Positions 60,532 through 64,000 of a stretch of DNA of 64,000 nt are shown one piece after another; the stretch's first letter is position 1; the number at the start of each line of letters is the position of its first letter. Location of the stretch: positions 1 to 64,000 of the forward strand of contig JAJKFJ010020972.1 of the NCBI GenBank assembly GCA_027382625.1, read 5' to 3'. Made by a program: the position numbers and the translations under genes. The DNA comes from Tetmemena sp. SeJ-2015. Its lineage: Eukaryota > Ciliophora > Spirotrichea > Sporadotrichida > Oxytrichidae. The notes under the pieces are model-generated. The model worked only from the letters and a program-made list of their open reading frames with translations, did not search any database and was not told the origin of the DNA.

Positions 60532-60879
60532 ATAAGACTAATAGGAAAAGAGTAGCGGAAGAGGGGCAGGAATTAAACTTAAAGCGAGGACTCCTGGATG
60601 CACAGCTGATGTGCAAGGCTCCGCAAGTCACTAACACGCGCAGAGCAGTGGAAATTTAAATACAAAGTGAGATTGAAAATCGTAAATGGAATACAATAGT
60701 GTTTATTGAAACCTCGATGAATAATGAGGACGTAAGCATTATCCTCAGTTAAGGTCATAGCCTATTTTTCTTAACTAATGACGGCAGCAAAATTATTTAT
60801 GCATCACTCACTTCAAATATCATCTTAGAGTATTCTTAGAAATAATAGGTGATTCAGAATTTTTCGAAATGAAAATTAC
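60532..60879. other. Intergenic region between convergent genes
   Basis: About 350 bp between the methyltransferase and the S9 peptidase stop codons. Partly open but not recognisable. Confidence 0.5.
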
Positions 60880-63637
60880 TCAATTTTGGATTTGAGATGA
60901 GAAGTGTTCTTCAAACCATAAGCTGAGATTTATATAGTGGTCAACTCCAGATTCGATGCCTGTAATATTATGGCCATCATTTGGATAAGTATTCATTTTA
61001 GTCTTGACTCCATTGGCTTTAAGGATATTGAAGTAGTGATAGCTTTGCGGAGGAGGTACTCTCTTGTCCAATTGCCCTATGATGAATAGACAAGGAACTC
61101 TGACGTTTTGGACTGCCGATATCGGAGAGTTCTTAAAGAATACCCTGTTATCCTCTTCAGTTAGAGAGTACCTCAGGTCTTCATTTAGGTTATTAGAATA
61201 GATCCAATCAGTAAAGTCAGCTGCTGACACCATAAATGACATGTTTATTACTGGATTCAAAAGCACAGCTGCAGAATACAGATCTTTGAAAGAGGGATGA
61301 CTTATTTGCCAAGCTGAAGAAAAGCCACCATGAGACCAGCCAAATACCCCCACTCGAAGAGGGTCTATCTTATCTGAGAATTTTTCTAGAGCTAGCTTAA
61401 CTAGGTTTCCTTCGTCTTCAACTTCTACAGTGCCAACTTTACCCAAGAGACTATTCATAAATCTTCCCCATAGCCCTTAGAGCCGCGGTAGTTTACTATC
61501 AAAAGCTGATACCCTTGAAGCAAGAGAAAGATCCTATTGCTAATGAAATGATCTTAGGCTGAAGAATTAATTGGCCCTCCATGGAAAATCACAATCATTG
61601 GGTGCTTCTAGTTCGGATCCAGTTGAGATGATCTTAGAAAATAGCCTTCAGCCCCATTTTCAAGAGCTATAGTTTCTCTAGTTATACTTTAAGTGAGTTG
61701 TGCGACCAAGTCATCTAAGTTGTTAAAATTTGATTTATTGAATCCTGTTTTGTCAACTAATCTCACATGCAAATTTTATCGAATACAAAAAAGGAATAGT
61801 TTGATTTTACTCGTGAGTCAACTCTTCAATAGATAGTTTGTCTAAGGATTTGAAATTGACTAGATATATCATTGGTGGAATGCTGCTCGTGCTATATTTA
61901 ATTATGAGATACTCATCGAAAGCATTTATAAGTTCGTATTCCCCATCCATGTGTGCTACCTTTTCTTTATTTAAAAAGTTTAGCCACTTTACTTTGCTCT
62001 TTTCTATGTCAGATATGAGTTTTTTAAAAATAATTTAATCTAAAGATATGTAAATCTCTCCTGTCCTTTGAAAGAGGTTTGGAAGTAGGTGTATCTATTT
62101 GAATTTCCAATAAAGCCATGGCAGAAGAGAGATTAGTTATAGCCAAATATTCCACAAAATTCTTCATCTTCCTTTGGATACTCTTTATGTCTGCCAATCA
62201 CTAGATTAGAGGAATCTTCTTGTCCTGAAATGGGCCAGTTTAAATATCTCTGTTCATAATTTCCAGCATGAAAAATTTAAATGAGTTTCAATTGTAGCAT
62301 AAAATTTGTTTCATGAGATATAAACTTTTCTCTTGAGCCAAAGTACAAGATCTTTGAGAAGTCACTAGAAAACTTTGGAAGGAAAGATGTGTGCTCGAAT
62401 GGGTTCACGCATTTTATATAGTCATTCTTCTCTTGTTAGGTAAGTGCTTTATAAATCTTCTTATCACTGACTGGATTTTGAATGTAGTAAATCTTTGAAT
62501 CTTTGTTCAGGCAAAAATTTAATCCCAGTCTCTGAATGGGCAAATTATATCCTAGGAAAACTATTCCCTGACTCTTTTCATCAAACATGGGAGTAGCTGG
62601 ATAAAGAGTCTCCTCCAGGCCTTAAACTTCTTCAAAAGAATTATCCTCGAGGTTGTAAATGAATATTGTTTTATCAATAAAGAATACCATAATTCTATTT
62701 TCAATTGCTGGTCTTCTCTTTCCACTAAGATTTTCGCCAAAGTCATCAGCATAGAGGTATTTTTCATCCTGAAAATTTCAATATCATATAAATGAAAATG
62801 CGTTTCTTCCTCTTCTTCTTAATTTTTCTTTTCATCTTCTTCTTTCAAGGGATCCAACTTTTCTAATTTTCTCATCAACTGTGTCGTTGTGCTCCCAGTA
62901 GTTTTTATAGGAGGAGGGACCAGACTTCTCTCCAATGAAAACAACTTTGGTAGAGTCTCTAGACCAAGTAACCCCTCCAAAGATAGTGTTGTTATAAACT
63001 TTAGAATTATTATATGAAATTAAAAATCAATTATACACTTGAGAACACTTGTCATGTATCTTTTAACTGGCCACAAACGCAGCAACCTAATCACTCTCAG
63101 ATGAAGCATCTCCTTCTGATCTCCAGTGCTCAATAAAAATCTCTTTATCTGTTGTTCCTTTTCTAAATCTGACTGACACATTTGAATTATAGGGAGAAGT
63201 TGAGCTGAGGATTATTTAGTTGGGGCTGGAATCAGTAGGGACTGAGGTCAACTTAATTATTGAAAGCGAGCTCTCTCCATCATTTTGCACTCTCCTCTCT
63301 ACCAAGTAAGTGTTCGTGTAAAAATTTAATTTATATCTTAATAAGTATGGCAGCTTGGCCATTCTTCTCAAATCTAAGGCTCAATAAATAAAGATGAAAA
63401 ATATAATGTTAAATTTGAAGGCTTCCTTTCTTATGTTTAAGAGGTATCGATTTATACCTTTCTAGGAATCCTTATAAAGTTAAATAAAACTAATATGATA
63501 GAAATACAATCATTATCTACAGGCACACTTTGAGCACTTGCAGATACGTATGTAGGAATATTCTTGTTTATTGAGTCGTAGAGTCTAGTTAAAAGCTCTC
63601 TCTTGCTTGAGTACAATTGATTTAGCTAAGATATCAT
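60880..63637 (-). CDS. Acylaminoacyl-peptidase-like S9 serine peptidase
   Basis: Prolyl-oligopeptidase family (S9C type): a beta-propeller gates an alpha/beta-hydrolase that removes N-acylated residues from peptides. The catalytic domain shows HPMIVIFHGGPINSS, NYRGSKGYGED, the nucleophile motif FGWSHGGF (GxSxG), the acid GQLDKRVPPPQS and the His in NDGHNITG. The propeller part includes GVTWSRDSTKVVFIGE, YLYADDFGEN and FGSREKF. The start is the Met at 63,635-63,637; the stop is TGA 60,880-60,882. An IES at 62,992 is resolved. Three single-base frameshifts (near 61,460, 62,775 and 62,870) lie at or near homopolymer runs. Other breaks near 61,720-61,800, 62,070-62,280 and 63,340-63,500 are introns or IESs not placed. 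Confidence 0.88.
62992..63030. other. IES, 39 bp, pointer TTATA (TATAA on coding strand)
   Basis: TTATA lies at 62,992-62,996 and 63,031-63,035. Excision joins KIHDKCSQVYN to NTIFGGVTWSRDS, keeping phase and removing a TGA. Confidence 0.88.
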
Positions 63638-63795
63638 TTTATTTAAAGATAATAAATTAATCTTTACTAAAAATTTTCATCCTCTTTAACTAATATTTAC
63701 ATTAAATATTATTGCAAAGCAAGATAATTCACTCAATTTAAAGATAGTCTAATTTTTTAAAGAAATTATGAATCTTTGATGGAACTTCATTATAC

Positions 63796-64000
63796 TCATT
63801 CTTGGTGTTCCTAAAAGTTTTAATCGAACCAGAGACTGATGTTCATGAATGCATCAAGACCAGGTTCTGCGCTAGCAATAGAGTGACCCTCTCCCGGGTA
63901 GTTATATAGAGCAGTCTTCACACCTCTAGCTTTGAGGATATTGTAGTAGTGGTAGCTTTGATGAGGAGGAACTCTCAAGTCGTTTTGCCCGATGATGATC
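63796..64000 (-). CDS. Second S9 peptidase, C-terminal end (cut by window edge)
   Basis: The minus strand reads IIIGQNDLRVPPHQSYHYYN, then YNYPGEGHSIASAEPGLDAF and MNISLWFD, ending at TGA 63,796-63,798. It aligns closely with the last ~65 residues of the neighbouring S9 gene, including the catalytic Asp (QND) and His (EGHS). It therefore looks like a tandem paralogue in the same orientation. The rest lies beyond the window. Confidence 0.88.

Overview
The window is ciliate DNA. Conserved proteins can only be read if TAA and TAG mean glutamine and TGA alone is stop. Examples are an ARF-family GTPase, a UMP-CMP kinase, a CDC50 flippase subunit, a SET2-type methyltransferase and a WD40 protein. 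The DNA is AT-rich and the genes have short GT-AG introns.

The central observation is that this looks like germline (micronuclear) DNA, not macronuclear DNA. Conserved reading frames are repeatedly broken by AT-rich inserts of about 12-70 bp. These are flanked by 3-8 bp direct repeats, lack GT-AG ends, and restore the expected protein exactly when the insert plus one repeat copy is removed. I resolved about 25 of them. In five genes (CDC50, ARF, UMP-CMP kinase, WD40, methyltransferase) the corrected coding length is an exact multiple of three. The repeats (TGGC, AGAT, AAACTTGA, AAGTTATT, AATAC and others) are not the obligatory TA of Paramecium. With the genetic code, this points to a hypotrich/stichotrich such as Oxytricha or Stylonychia, with non-scrambled MDS-IES organisation.

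Layout: 1-960 is a long imperfect palindrome. 961-5500 is a strange homopolymer-mosaic stretch that may be unpolished assembly. 5.5-10.5 kb holds a small unknown gene, a protein kinase, a Nudix hydrolase and CDC50. 11.4-14.4 kb is a second kinase with at least four IESs. 15.4-19.2 kb holds a cyclic-nucleotide-binding protein, a small unknown gene and peptidyl-tRNA hydrolase 2. 19.4-23.4 kb is a long ciliate protein with a degenerate amidotransferase-like domain. 23.9-26.7 kb is a SET/PHD/AT-hook histone methyltransferase. 26.9-31.9 kb is an acidic, KH-like and RS-rich region. 32.3-41.4 kb holds a small Tim chaperone, three coiled-coil genes, a ubiquitin-like gene and an ARF-like GTPase. 42.1-51.2 kb holds UMP-CMP kinase, WD40, TPR, COMMD and a membrane protein. 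51.7-64 kb holds neuroguidin/LCP5, a third kinase, a methyltransferase and two tandem S9 peptidases, the last one cut by the window end.

The genes are functionally unrelated and lie on both strands, as expected if each becomes its own small macronuclear chromosome. What unites them is the IES architecture. Several single-base frameshifts lie in or near homopolymers and look like residual sequencing error, not biology.
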